Notes under the pieces: model-generated
The model's input: only the letters and a program-made list of their open reading frames with translations
Database searches by the model: none
Told to the model about the DNA's origin: nothing
Assembly: GCA_027579435.1 (NCBI GenBank)
Contig: JANBPK010001045.1
Span: forward strand, 62,001 to 126,000
Direction of reading: 5' to 3'
DNA: 64,000 bases
Source: Candolleomyces eurysporus
Taxonomy: Eukaryota > Basidiomycota > Agaricomycetes > Agaricales > Psathyrellaceae
In this document: positions 36,917 through 50,449 of the stretch, in pieces
Layout of the letters: each line of letters starts with the position of its first letter
Position numbering within the stretch: the stretch's first letter is position 1
Program-made: the position numbers and the translations under genes

Positions 36917-37826
36917 GCGCATAGCCTACTGGGGAGATTTGTAGAGCGAGCGCCCAGGCCAGTCGATAGGCAAGTTGGTAGTATAGACGCGGTCACGCGC
37001 GAGCAATGTTTGTCCCGGTTTGGATCTCCCGCGGGACAAGCGCTCGCGCGCCTGATGATATGATGTGATTTCGATTTGCCCTCCCCGCAACGCATACACG
37101 GCTGTTGGTCGTGCTCCTCATCCTCTTTCTCTCTCTCCCACCCGCCCATCTCTCCTTCATAGTGTGTGTGGGTTCGGCACGGATTGCAGTTCGCTGGAAG
37201 GCCAGATTTGGTTGGAGAGGGGCCTCGTCGCTCTCCAAGTTCTTGTCCTACCTGCGCGCTCCCGACTTCTGGTTAGCGAGCTTCCTGCTCGATTAGTTTC
37301 CCCATCTCCCACTCACTCACAGCACTTGCAGATCGCTCTTCGAGTTCTTCCGGAGTGATTTCTGCAGCGCATGCGTTCTAATGACATTCATCTCGCTGGA
37401 ACTCACCCAGCGGGACCGTGGGATTCTCCGATTGTGCTCGCCGACAGGGAGCTCTCCCGAGCTCCCGCCAGAAGCCGCCCCGACCTTGGAAACTAGGATA
37501 TAACATTGCGCTATACCCTTCGTTTCCACTGGGACCTCTTTCTCCTCCATCTGGGCTTTCTCTCTTCACTCAAAATTAACTTATCTAACTACTAACCGGC
37601 GTGAGACCCGAGTGACGAGTCTCAGGTTCTCACCCGATTTTCCCTCTCCTCCGCTCCGTCCTCCCTAACTTGCATAACTGCAACCTCCCGGTTCCGGGAT
37701 CGGTCACTGACCTGAAGGTCCTGAGCTCCTAGGCAATGGCTAAGAGAGCGTTACGCGGCCCCGCACTCGCAGAAACAGCAACGAGGCCTGAGTTACGCGT
37801 TACATGACAAACATAAGGTATCTATC

Positions 37827-37852
37827 CACACATAGGTACGGTAGGCTCAACT
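37827..37852. repeat. 26-bp direct repeat, copy 1
   Basis: The sequence beginning CACACATAGGTACGGTAGG and ending CTCAACT is present here and again at 38216-38241, 389 bp apart. The copies appear identical. The unit is non-coding, and the spacer between copies carries no recognisable gene. Confidence 0.75.
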
Positions 37853-38215
37853 TGTGGCGAGTGGCCGATGCTGGGCACGGCAAGTGCCGAGGCATTTACT
37901 AGCATGATTCTTGTAGTGGCCGTTTCCTCGTCTGCCCCTCCTTCTCATCCTGGACTATTGTCATAACCCCATCCATCGAACCGAGAAGGCTACCAGTCAG
38001 AGCCGAAGACAGCTGCGGACCCATGCTTGCAGTCACTTGCAGTACCCGCACTGCTGCAATGGTGCAATGGTGGTGATTCAAATGGACGCAAAGGGTGGGG
38101 TACCGGCCACCCTGCCACAACAACAAACACGGCGGAGTTCTGTCAAGCCTGATCCTGTGCCAGTCGTTTGGAGAGGAACGGTCTTGGCATTTTGTGACCC
38201 TTTGAGTACCCTCGG

Positions 38216-38241
38216 CACACATAGGTACGGTAGGCTCAACT
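38216..38241. repeat. 26-bp direct repeat, copy 2
   Basis: Identical to 37827-37852. Possible remnant of a small inserted element or of a duplication. Confidence 0.75.
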
Positions 38242-38903
38242 ACAATCGTTTATAGAACTCTTCCCGCTTCCTCTTCGCCGCCGCCACTCCCGGTGGAGAC
38301 GGCAATGGAGGCCAATGTCAGTCTCCTTTTTTCCCTCGAGCAGAATGATGTGATTAGTACCGTCACACTTTAGGACAGATCAATGGGTGCGATTTATCCC
38401 TGCAGCGACGTCAGATGCTTATATCTTTTGTCCCGGGCCTTTTCATTCTTTTTGAGAGACGGGCTGTGAACGCTGTAAAGACTGCCACTCCACCAAATTG
38501 GTCAATCGCGGTTTCGACATGAGTGAGCTCAGAAGCACCTCACGCGTGAGCGTATCTAAAAATAAGATATATAGGAGTGGTCGTGTTGCTAACAACCCTG
38601 AAGGCACGAAATTGGGCATCCATAGAAGTGGACACACAAGGGTGTACCCCTCTTTCGTATGGGTTACGTATGGTTGGCGGGAACTGCATGGTCAAAACGC
38701 CAACCATAGTTACGTAGGCCGAACAACTTGGGTTTTATTGGTCGTAAGCTGAATGGTTCTTGAGAATAATTATAGAGCGGCCACAGGAACTCAAGGAGTA
38801 GTCGACAAGTACTCAATTGGCCATCCTCCTGTTGCGGGATTGTTTTAGTTTTTACAAGGATATCGATACCATATCAACCCCGCCTGAATTTGGACAGCGA
38901 AAA

Positions 38904-41900
38904 TCATGTTCCTCGGTGTGCCTCCGAATCTGCTTGCGTCTCCTCCGAGCCAATGCAAACCCATCCCTCGTGGCTCGGGCCAATCCACTTGGATTTAGCG
39001 TTCGCTATGTCTTCTCTCGTGATGCTGCTCTCTACACAGAGCCTATGGAAGATTCCACCTTGTTCGTATAAGCTGAGCGGGGTATCCAATTCCTAGATAC
39101 CAATGAGCACCGGAGAAAGGAAAGGAAGACCGAGCGACGTACGACTATATGTCCACTATCAAGGACGAGTATTCTGTCGTACGCTAGAACTGTTCGGATG
39201 CGGTCTGGGCCATTCACAATCAGCTCCCGCCATTACAAAGTCTGGTTGTACTTACGAGCAATGCATAGCAAAGTCCTGTCTTTGAACTCCCAGTGGATTG
39301 CTTGCTGTACTTTCTCATCTGTGTCCAAATCAACGGATGCCCTAAAAACTCATGTCTTTAGGTACGTATGTACTCTGAAGTCAGAAACAAGAACGCCCAC
39401 GTTGCTTCATCGAGGATTACAATTCTCGAATTTCGTACCAGAACCCTCGTAAGACTGAGAAGAGCCTTTTCGCCGACACTAAGGTTGGATCCTTCAGGTT
39501 CGATGGTAGCGTCGAGATTGAAACATCTGTTTTCGGTTCCGACTGTTTCCACTTTAAAATCGGGTGATTTGTTCTCGATTTGAGCGAATCCACGACGCAA
39601 AGCGGCCAATAAGGTTTCGTCGTCATATTGACCGTGTGGGTCCAGAGCAATTCGGATTGTCCCTATGAAGGTAGTTAACTTCGAAGGGGATGTGAAGGTA
39701 TCTTTGGAGCGCACCTCCAAAGACAACAGGCTGATTAGGCAGATTTTCAGTAATGCGTAAGTGAAGACTAGTGCAGAATGAGCCGCCTACCTGTTGTGGA
39801 ACAAACGACAGTTTTGAGCGGAGGCTCTGCAAGCCTATTGTTGATATATCCACTCTATGAAGTTGTAAGTTGATCTGGGGTTCTGGGAGCATTGCTCGTC
39901 CACTTACCCGTCGATGGTAATAAGCCCAGAATAAGGAACAATCCTCATCAAGCAGTTAACGAGCGATGACTTCCCAGCACCCGTTCGACCCACGATACCC
40001 AGCTTTTCTCCAGGCCGGATATCAAGAGCGATGTCGGAGAGGACGTTTAGATTTCCAGGTCGATAACTGACGCAAACATTTCTGAGTGAAATTACGCCTT
40101 TCTCTGGCCAGTTGTGGGACGGTTGCGTTACTTCAGGTGCCTCCTCGACAACCGTGGAATCCGAATTGAAGGTTTGCTTTTCATGATAATGGCCGACTGT
40201 AGGAAAATATACAGTCAATGATTTGGGGGAGACAGTGAGAATAACGCGGGCTAACGCACTTCTTTCGACAGCACTCATCTGCTTCTGTATATATACATAG
40301 GCTCAGCATTACGCACAAACGATGGCGATCAGCACGCACCTCAGCGTCAGTTATCTGTCGAGTCAGTAGGCCACCCATCTGCGTTAGCGTTGCTAGACGG
40401 AAACAGTCAATCGAATTTCTGGTAGTGCTCGTGCCACAGTGATCCTCACTTGTGTAGGTTAGGATCAAGCCAATCTGGGCAGCGCCAATGCTGCCAACTC
40501 CCAGAACTGCACAAAGAGCAACCTAAAGGTTTCTATTCTCAACAATGTCCACATGCAAAGGCAAATTTGACTTACTGCAAACACGAGAATAGCACCGCAA
40601 AAATCGAGGCGAAGGGAAAGCCATCTAATGCGATGTTAGTTTCGTCCGCCGCTGCCTAGCGTCATCTCGACTAACCTCTGGGTCGTCGCAGAGACGAAGG
40701 AGGCTCTATTTTGAAGATCCAGGAGGGAGTCTAGCTTTGAGACAGAGGGGTCGACCTGGTTGTAACTCCGCAGAGTTTGAAGGCCTAAAAATACTCGAGT
40801 TAGCGGTAGAAGACTGTAGCTGGGCTTACTATGGACGCACCTCCAAGGGACTCCGCGAAATGCGCGTAGACGTTGGATCTAAGGCTAGATTCGATTCGTT
40901 CCACTTCTTTCGAAGCCTTCCGGTAGATCTTCGCGAAGTGTTGGTAGCCCGCAAAGACAATGAGCACAACGAGCACTATAGCAACTTCAGTTTTGTTGCA
41001 GAGCTTTCTTGCGACACAAACGCACGCAGGGAAGGCTGTACAAAAGTTATAACTGTGACCGAGCCGAGTACAGTGCCGATGCTGAGGCAAACTAAGGACT
41101 CTGATAAGTTCAGCTCTACGAATTGATGTGGATGACTTACGCGTTCGTATTGAAGCTTTTGGAAGGAATGGACCGTCAATTGATTGATTTTTTNCTCGAT
41201 CTGGCACTGAGAGCTTACCCGGCAGTTGATTGTCAATGGCTAAGGAAGACTCGTCAGAGTTCAACATCCAGCCAACTTTATCGTATTCACTCACAGTCAA
41301 GATCTTTGCCAAAATGGCTTAAAATGCGACCACGAGGCTGGAATGATACGCTTAGGGTAGGTGGGAAGTCGAAAGAATGTGCCTACCGTTCTCTCGAAAA
41401 ACGACATAGGAGCGAGCAGGACATTTTGAAGAGCCACGTTATGCAGGTTCCTGGAAACCAGACATGATATCGAGTCTACGACTCGACCCCTGATACGAAC
41501 ATATTAAGTCCCAACTCGTTGATAGGGCGAATGATATTGTACTCACAGAACTAATGCAAAGAAGGCTTGTAATAGACCAAAGGTGGCATAGAGAGACTGG
41601 TAAAAGCCCAGTGACCGATTGAACGAGCTGTAGAAGTCTTTTGTCAATGTAGAGAACACCAGTGGGCCTACTTTAGCTTACTTTGATTGCCACCACACCA
41701 GATTCCTCGAGCTAAGGACTTGACTACCTTGCATGACAAGGATGGCTACCAGAAGCGTAAGTGCAGACAAAGCACCACGAGCAGCGGACAAGTAGATCTT
41801 GTAAGCTAGTAGAGCACAGCGTTAGAAAAATGCCATACTACTCTGCTGATTAAACTCGCACCGTTTCGAAACACCGTTCCTTTCATGCGTTGTTTTTCAG

Positions 41901-44900
41901 AAGCGGCCTGTATCGAGGGCTCTGTCAGGCCTTTATGCAATGGTTTAACTGTCCCTTTTCGGGCGACTTTCAAAGACTTCCGTGCTCTCGAGGCGTCAAG
42001 CTCTGCATGCAAAGCGTCGAATGACTTGTTCGAGCGACGGAGCTCCTCAAAAGTCCCCTGTTCTGCGATGCGTCCTTCGCGAAGGTGGTAGATGTAATTG
42101 CAATGGGGAAGCAGATTCCAGGCATACGTGACCATGATAATCGTCTTCCCGGACTTTATGGCACCCAGGATTGCATTCTGGAATATCTCGTTTCCGACAC
42201 GAGAGTCAACTGTGACGGGGTGATTAGTGTAATGCTCAGCCGATGTCGAGGAATGGTGCTCACCGCCGGATAGAGGGTCATCGAGGATCAAGATATCACT
42301 ATCGGAATACAGCGCTCGTGCGAGGCCAACCCTTTGCCTTTGGCCCCCGCTGAGACCCATCCCGTTTTCGCCAGTCTGCGGACGCACCAGATTAATACAG
42401 ACACAGTTCAGTAAGACAGATAAGTCAATGTACCTCTGTCAAGTCACTATTTGGCAGGCCTCGTATGTCACCGGCCAGACAGACGTCTTTCAGGACCTGC
42501 TGATACCTCTTCTCATCGAATGGTCTTCCGAAGACAATATTATCTCGCTATCGACATGTCAAAATGCTATCTTTTCCGTGATTGACTCGATGCTGCTTAC
42601 CAGAGTGCCCTTTCGAAGCCAAGGAATTTGAGGGCAATATGCAACCTTGCTACTGAAAGACACTTTCCCTGATATTCTGTGCATCTCGCCCACTAATCCT
42701 TGCAGCAAGCTTGACTTCCCCGATGCAAAGCTTCCGACAACCGCGACAAGGCTTCCACGCGGGACTGAGATGCTGATAGTTTGGAGCACGAAAGGTGGAT
42801 TGGGTTCGCCCGTAGGTTCGATTCCGGCAGAGTTATTGGGATCGTTTTGCTTATCTTGCTTGACCCTCTGCGTCGATGCAGCTTCCCATTGGAACGTGGC
42901 ATTTTCCACAAGGATCGCGGCACTTTGACTGGGATCGATATTCAAAGCTGAATCCTGTATGGTTTCAGCAGCGTAAATGGAAGAGACCCTGCGCAGTGAG
43001 CTGCTGGCGTCAGATGTCAAAGACATCGCCCGAGGCCAGAAGATCATTGGTTGCCGCAAAAGCTACAAGAACGTGTCACTTTGATAGTCAATTTAGTAGT
43101 GCTAACAGAAGCACACACCTGGAACAAGCTAAGGGAGGCGAATATAACTGGGAGTTCGAACTGCCCCGAACGAGAGTACGCCAGGAAAGCCAGGGTAGCG
43201 GCGAGGACTGGAAGAGAGAATGCTAAAGCGGCGCTGAAATAGGGCTCAGCAAATTGGTTGTCCTTCGGTGACGAAGTACTTGCCTTGCTGACTGAATGTT
43301 CTGTATTTCTTTCACACCTGCCAACTCGGCTTTTCGCAAGGCAGAGATGTCTACAAGAAAGAATCGTCAGTGACAAAGTACATTGGATGTCAAGATACTT
43401 GAACGCACGTCTGAAAAAGGGTATTTCTAGGGTGTAGCACTTGACGAAATGCATTGATCCTATCGTCAGTGTCAGAATACGCAACGCGATGCTATATAAA
43501 TCGGTCGAAGTACCTAGAGCTTCCAGCAATGATTTGGTTCTGAGTTCTGTAAGTTTACTTAGGCGTTTCCTGATTCGGAACTGGCGGCGCAAGATGCGCT
43601 TCTGCAGAGGAACGATCACGAAAAAGAGAGCAACGCCAAAGAGCGCAGCTGGACCAAGCTAATGGGTAGAGCAACACTCAGGTAGGCGTTTAACTAACGA
43701 GACATGGAGACGTACGTGAAACAGAAGTATTGCCATGCAAATGGCGACTTGGATTGGGGATGCCCAGACTAGCACCACAATTGAGCTTCTAGCAAAAGGT
43801 AATGCTAACGACTCTACAAACCTGGGTGCTAGAAAGCCGGAGAATGAGCATAGGCATAGACCCTTTGCGCAAAAATGACAGTCACTTACAAACCATTGAG
43901 CACAAGCTTCAACGCGACTGACCTAGAGAGAGAGAGTTCAGAAGGCGAAGTAAATTTGACGATGTAGGCATACGTCTGTAGAGATATAATTAATGATAGT
44001 CGCATTGGGGAGCTTTGATTTCGATTTGGCGGTGAGACCGATAGACCGCTTGTACATCGAACTGATAAGGGCAGTTCGGGCAAGCATACCCGATACGATG
44101 GACCGCCAGAAGAACTGTTCATATTATTTTGAGCGGCTACGTGACAATGAGGCGTACCACCGCCTACCTGGTGATGCGAAAGGCTCGTAGTCATAGACAG
44201 AAGGAATAGAAACACGGCCAAGAATATTCCTTTAGCTAAGGGGGGCTCCGCTTCGCCAAGTGACTTTGCTTTTGACCTTGCTCTGGTGAAATTGATGATA
44301 TTCTAAACGAGACTTTAGCACCTCGAAAGAAGAGAGCATATAACCATCGAGCACCTTGATTACTATGGGACCCATCATTTGGCAAATATCAGCAAGAATC
44401 TGGACAAGATTTTCGCTCAGGATTTTTGTTTCAGTGGTAAGCCGGGGATTTGACTGACCTTGCACAGTCCACCAATCCAAAACGATGCCCCGAGAACATC
44501 ATTCAGTGCGCGAGCAAGGTCGGGAGATGTAGAGGTAGAGCCTCGTTTCCATTGCTCTTCCAGACTGGCTGGGCTTCGTGAGTAAATGACACTTTGCGTT
44601 TTCCACCACAGGACGCGCCACAATTCAGGCCTCACTTGGCCATTGGTCATTTGGTGGTTAAAGCGCATAGCCTTGGTCTGCTGCCGTTGCCAAGCAGCGT
44701 CAAGCGCAATAGATAGGGACGCGGCAGACATCTTATCGTCCACCGGCCATAGGTCGGACACTTCGAGCGCTCTTTGGTTTCCAAGTCTCTATAGGCGTAT
44801 GAGTGAGGCATTGAAAGGACTAGAGCGTATTCCCTCGCCATTATTGGAGTCAACCATGAGTAGGTGAGCAGAGAGAAGAACGACTTCGTGTGGACCTTGC

Positions 44901-45180
44901 ATTGGGACCGTGAATTAACTGTCCTTCAACTCGTTCGCAAGGCTTACGGGAGATTCATGGGAGGCTCCTTTAGTAGAGGGTTTTAGGAACCTGCAAAAAG
45001 GCAATGGGTTGGATAGGATACGGAGATCTCAGTGATTGGCACACACCAAGAACACCATACCCCTGAATCTCGAAGTCCAGGACGGTGCGTGTCGTCATTG
45101 GCCTCGTGCTGCGCCCGGCTGGCCGTTCCGCCATTCTTGAGCTTCCTCCGTCGCGACAACGTTGAGGGTGACTTCTTCAT
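38904..45180 (-). CDS. ABCC-type ABC transporter (MRP/Yor1-like), full length
   Basis: ATP-driven exporter of the ABCC subfamily (TMD1-NBD1-TMD2-NBD2), by family for drugs, conjugates or metabolites. The ATG at 45180 starts MKKSPSTLSRRRKLKNGG, and the N-terminal region includes NQRALEVSDLWPVDDKMSAA. NBD1 lies at about 43000-42000: Walker A VGSFASGKSSLL, signature MGLSGGQRQRVGLARAL, Walker B DILILDDPLS, then GVDSRVGNEIF after an intron. NBD2 lies at about 40130-39080: Walker A GIVGRTGAGKSSLVN, Q-loop LRSKLSFVPQQ, GTIRIALDPHGQYDDETL, signature LSVGEKALLSLTR, Walker B RIVILDEAT, joined by an intron to ASVDLDTDEKV, then HRIRTVLAYDRILVLDSG. The tail reads ELDTPLSLYEQGGIFHRLC and stops at 38904-38906. 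About 20 introns are present. The N at 41194 is intronic. The substrate cannot be inferred. Confidence 0.93.
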
Positions 45181-45799
45181 AGCCAAAAGAGGGGAGAATG
45201 CTTTCGGGGTTCTGTGAGTATGAGAGTGTCGGCGCTAGGGAACGGGAAGAGGGAATGCTACCCAGAGCGTGTGCATGATGTCGAGGAGACTTATGAAACG
45301 TGGAGATACGCTCCGTTGTGGCTATCAGTCATAAGAAGCATCAAAAACGCGGTGCAACACGGATATACGTTGGGAATCGATAGAAGAAATGTTCCAAGAA
45401 ACGGCAACAGTACTCTTACTCCACGATTCCGACGTCTTTTCGAGAGAGGATAAGATGAAGTATGAGTGCCAGCGTAATGCAACGTTGTGATTGCCATAGT
45501 CAGTGAGGCCCGTGAAAAGATACAACTCTGTTTCCTGTTCGATGTAGAGCGCCGGAATATGGTCAGTGTTGTTCACTTGAGAAGAGCAATTCCACCAGAT
45601 TGAACCCGACCAAATCCCGAGAAGCACCCAAGAGCGTGACAGCTTGCGGCGCGGTGATCACGCTCACGTGCAAGGACGTCACGAACCTGACGCGCTTGGC
45701 TTGTCACGCTACCGTGTCCACTTGGTCTTGTTGCTTCCCCTCAGCGGGCCTAAGAATACACCCGCTAATCCGAAGCCCAAAGAGAGTCTCTGGGAACCC
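45181..45799. promoter_or_regulatory. Divergent promoter region, ABC transporter / TERT
   Basis: About 620 bp between divergent start codons. Both promoters should lie here, unless TERT has an upstream coding exon: its frame is open upstream of the ATG back to about 45644. No specific element was recognised. Confidence 0.4.
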
Positions 45800-48700
45800 A
45801 TGTCCAGACAAGACGTCACGGCAACTTTGCTCAGGTCCCACTATCCCATTGTCGAAACACTCGCAGGATACCTGGTGGACCTTCTGGACGTTGAGGAAGC
45901 CATTGACGAGGATGCACCGCTCTCGATTCTGGAGACGAAGGTCGACTCTCCAAATTACAGAGACTTTCTGTGCCAGACTATGATTACCGCCAACCAGAAG
46001 CCAGCGAATCGCCTCAGGATACATGCCCCGATTTGTAGCATTAGAGACGTACGCCCGTCTAGGTTCCACCAGGAGCGGCACTCATGATATCCTAGGTTGT
46101 CGCTGAAGGGCAGAAGAGACTTCTTACTTCTAAAAGGTCCTCTGTTTTGAAGACGGGTTTCCGCTTGGTAACATCTAATCTTCTGAGTCTTAAAGTTGCC
46201 TCTTGTTCTGACAAGTGTTTTTTCAAAGGACCACAAAAACAACTCGCTCGTCAACATTAGCCCGAACACGATGGTCCCCGCATTTGAGAACTCAGAATGG
46301 GATCAACTACTAGACAGGTTAGACGGTAGAAATGCGGGGCGCCTTTCGATGATTTCTGACTCTTTGCCAGGATTGGCGTAGATCCAATGCTTCATCTCCT
46401 AATGGACACCTCCATCTTCATCCCACTACCTAACGGTTGCCTTTGTCAAGTCACAGGGGAACCCATTGTCTTCCTGACCCCGGTAGAAAGGCGTATTTCT
46501 AGTGAACTCGTCGTCCACCGTGACAGCGGTGTCAAGCGGCCCAGGTCTCACTCACCACAGGACGAACGTCCAGCCAAGCGTCGGAAACTGCAAATTAATA
46601 GGAAGCCCGGAGCACGGAGAGGACAGGACATCTATATACAGTACGCTTTTGGCCTTTCAAAATGTCCAAGCTCACTAAAACCCCTGCAGAAAGTCCCCGG
46701 CCAATCTCGTATTGGCAAGGTCGAGGCTATTCTTCGCTCGGCCATGTCATATACCTCATACGAACTTTGTAGTCGTAGGGCTACCTCCCAAACGTGAGTT
46801 TCTTCGCGCAAGCCCAAGGAAAATAATAATCGCCTTGTTTAGATGCTTTGAATTGCCTATATCCTTCTTATCCCAGTAAATCATCAGGGACTCAGGCGCA
46901 ACTGCAATACGTTCCAAAGAAGCAGGCCGAGGAAGCCAGGCATCTTTCCAAGTATATTTTCCCAGCACAATATGGGATGCAGTCACCTTTTCAGTATATA
47001 TCGGCTCGCAAGGGTGACCAGTATCCAAACTACCTCGACAGGGAGAAGGACATCGAGGTTGGCTCCTCTATTTTTGTCCCTTCGATCTTGCTACTGAGCT
47101 CTCACAGATGCTTGGTCGTTGCAAAACTCCCAAGCGACTCAAAAAAGTCCTTCCTCTCCTTGACAAGTTGATATGGCGACATAAGAAATGCGACTATAAA
47201 GCTCTTCGGAATATTGCCTGCCCTAGCAAGGTACGAGGCGCTCAGATTCCGGGTAAAGCTGCGATAGGTTTATCTCGAAATTAGATCAAAGAAGAGGGAG
47301 AGAAACTAGAAGAGAGTGTTATACTAGTGCGTGTCCCTCCCCTTGCTCAGCTAACTGACGTGCCAATCGATGCCTTCAAGGAAATGATGTCCGAGCAATC
47401 CATCCAATTTGACACGCAAGCTTCTCTCCGGCTCGATGATGTATCAATGGACTCGGCTGGGAATCCTATACAACCTCTTGGAGCGACACAGGCCAGGAAA
47501 TACGTGCAAAGCAAGCCGAAGTTCACTGAATTCGAATGTAGCTACTACGAGGTCTTTCGCTATGTGGTGTTGGTCACCAATGCCATCATCCCGAAATCGT
47601 TCTGGGGTAGCAAGAAGAACTACACCCTAGTGATGCACAGTGAGTGGTTCCTGTCTGGATGAATAAATACAGGATTGTAAATCGACTTACTTCCTCTGTC
47701 TAGACGTTAGGAAATTCATCGAAGCAAGGCGATTCGAAAGTTTCTCTATTCACTTTCTTCTCCAGGGATTCAGTACTGCCGATTGCGACTGGCTTATGCC
47801 TCCTGGAGAAAAAGCCAAAGCACAGGGAAGAGTTTGCGTCTCTGACTCATTGAAACGGCGAGAGTTACTAGAAGAGTTCATGTTCTGGTATTTTGACGGG
47901 TTCTTGATGCCTCTTTTCAAGGTAGGCATCGCCTTGCTTTCATAAGAATTTGAATACCGTGCTATATTGACCATAACGACATTTTGTAGACGACCTTTTA
48001 TATCACAGATTCATCCGCTTATAAAAATCGGATTCTGTATTTCCGGCAGGACAACTGGCAAACTCTGTGTGCACCCCTTCTCAACCGACTTGTCGATAAC
48101 ATGTTTGTCAAGATACCCGATGTAGGTTCCCTGATTTCTACTTTGTGAATTGATTGTTGAAGTTGTTTTAAGGCCGAAGTTGAAGCGCTTGAAAGGCAGC
48201 GTAAACTTGGTTTTTCATTCGTTCGACTGCTCCCTAAAGACACTGGCGTGCGGCCAATCGTCAACCTGCGAGGGTCGAGACAAACCCAGTCGGTGAGCCA
48301 AAGTTCCAGGTGGTTACGACCCCTTACTCAATGGCTCCCACAGAAATATGGTCTGCCGGCGAAGAAACCAATAAATATGATACTACGAGCAGCGTTTGAC
48401 ATCTTAAATTATGAGAGGGTACCTTGATTCGTCTCATGTTCGTCGCTACTATGATGCTGATGTGACATGATAGACCATGCGACCGCACCTGTTGGGAGCG
48501 TCTGTATTTGGACCTGACCAAGTATACGCTGGTTTGAAGACATTCAAAGAGTCATTACTGCGTAACCATGAAGGCAAATTGTAGGGTTCTCCATCGCCAC
48601 GTCTGAATATTAATGCTGACCTCCTTTAGGCCGAAGTTGTATTTTGTCAAGGTTGACGTCCAAGCATGTTTCGACACCATTGAGCAAACAAAGCTTTTGG

Positions 48701-50449
48701 ATATATTGCAGCACTTGCTTTCTAGCGTAATTATAACAATCTTATCGTCTTTGTCCCTCGTGTGTCACTAATGTAATTGCAGGACGAATATAGGATTCGC
48801 CACCATGGGAGGACACAATACTCTGCGGGTGCCTCGAAACATTCCTACAAAAGGGAAGCAGGACCTCAAGGTGAGATGGGCTTCCGGACCAGTCTTGAGT
48901 CTTCGTTTCACTCATTCCGAATCCGTGTAGGGGAGGGTTTTCATTTTCTGAAGTATGCTTCTGATCTTGCGAAAGAGCTCTACAATACGATCTTTGTGGG
49001 CATAGTGAGAAGGAGCGAGGAATCTTCGGCAAGTAGGGATGCTATATTGGCGCTGCTCAGAGAGCACATAACGGAGAATGTCGTTCGGGTGAGCGTCATC
49101 CGTCGTTTTTCTTGACCGAATGCTAAAATTCAGTTTAGATTGGGCGGCATTATTATCGCCAGCAAGTTGGAATTCCTCAGGGATCGATACTTTCGACCGT
49201 ACTCTGTTCATTCTTCTATGGTGATCTCGAGACGGAAGATGAGCGGCTTAGGCAGTTAAGAACAGATCCGGGAAGCGTAAGAGTTTGCATTTCCATGGGG
49301 TTTCAAGGCCTAAATTTACTCTTTGATAGGTGCTATTTCGATTGGTTGACGACTATCTGTTCATTTCCACCAGCCTGTCAAAAGCGAGACTATTTCTTGA
49401 TATGATGAACAAAGGTACGTTGAATACCTTGATCACCTCGGTGTGTTCTCATCTCGCGATTCAGGTCACCCGGAATATGGCTGTTTTATCGGGAAAGATA
49501 AGACGCTCACCAATTTCGACCATGGAACTCAGATCATGAACGTAGTTGAACCGTCGAGCAAACGTGAGTGCGTTATCGCTGTCAAGCCCTTGGCTTCCTA
49601 TTGAACGAATAGCATCCAGACTTCCCGTGGTGTGGTCATCTGATTAACATGCAAGACCTTTCCGTTACCGTTGACTATTCGCGATATGCTGCGTGCGGTA
49701 TGTCGATTGGCAGACTTTTTCGGACTCGGGTTTACTCAACGTTTCTGGCAGATGTCAGTAACACGCTCACTGTTGACAGGGGACGAAAACCTGGCACGGC
49801 ATTTCTTACGAAGATGTTGCTGTAGGTTCAATTCATTGCTTGGGATTTGTAATGTTGCTCTAACGTACTCGCGACAGGTTGTCTCGCTCCCGATGCCATG
49901 TTATCTATCTCGACACCGGTCTCAACTCGGAGACAGTCGTGTATCTGAACATCTATCAAAATATGTTGCTGTCGGCCTTGAGAATGCAAGCGTATCTAAG
50001 CGAGGCAAAATTCCTGCTACACAGGAATGCTGCTTTCGTCTACAGTCAGTTGAACTCTCTTCGTTCGTAAGCCTCGGTAGTGACTGAACGGATCCGACAG
50101 AGACAATTCAGAAGATTGCACAGCTGTCCTATAGGTCCATTCAGTCGCAGCTCAAACGCAAAGCGAAGCTGAACAACGGACAACCGGTTCCTTGTGATAT
50201 CAAGAAGCCGGCTGCGCTATGGTAAGCTTGAGCATCATACGTTGTTTTGCGTGCTGCGGGCTGACTATGGCCGAAATGAATAGGCTTGCTTACCACGCTT
50301 TCCACCATGTTTTTGCGAGGAAGACACAGCTTTACGGAAAGATTTTGTCCTTGCTCGACAGGGACCTGAACCGGGTGCAGAATAGAGGGTATCGACGGCG
50401 GTTCAAGTTGTTGCTCAGGGAAGGACAGTCGGCCTTTGATATGTCGTAG
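45800..50449 (+). CDS. TERT: Telomerase reverse transcriptase
   Basis: Catalytic subunit of telomerase. The first in-frame ATG at 45800 gives MSRQDVTATLLRSHYPIVET. The TEN-like part holds MLHLLMDTSIFIPLPNGCLC near 46390. The CP region reads LARSRLFFARPCHIP and GLPPKHALNCLYPSYPS across an intron. T motif: FYITDSSAYKNRILYFRQDN (about 48000). Motifs 1-2: FVRLLPKDTGVRPIVNLRG (about 48220-48280). Motif A: LYFVKVDVQACFDTIEQ, first catalytic Asp at 48655-48657. Motif B': GIPQGSILSTVLCSFFYGD. Motif C: RLVDDYLF, Asp pair at 49348-49353. Motif D/E: PEYGCFIGKDKTLTNF and FPWCGHLI. The C-terminal extension includes LDTGLNSETVVYLNIYQNM and ends REGQSAFDMS with a stop at 50447-50449. About 20 short introns are present; all catalytic residues are intact. 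Confidence 0.95.

Larger units (their letters stand above)
36704..38903. other. 2.2 kb repeat-bearing gene-free region
   Basis: No supported gene lies between the Pro-rich hypothetical and the ABC transporter stop. It holds the repeats listed separately and TC-rich stretches near 37110-37680. Open frames are short and motif-free. Confidence 0.5.

Noticed and set aside
42815..42825. Perfect tRNA B-box-like GGTTCGATTCC
   Set aside because: No A box, acceptor stem or anticodon arm at the right distance; it lies inside the ABC transporter coding exon before NBD1.
45325..45627. Minus-strand open frame in the ABC/TERT divergent region
   Set aside because: Could not be joined by splicing to the ABC N-terminus; no membrane segment or family motif.
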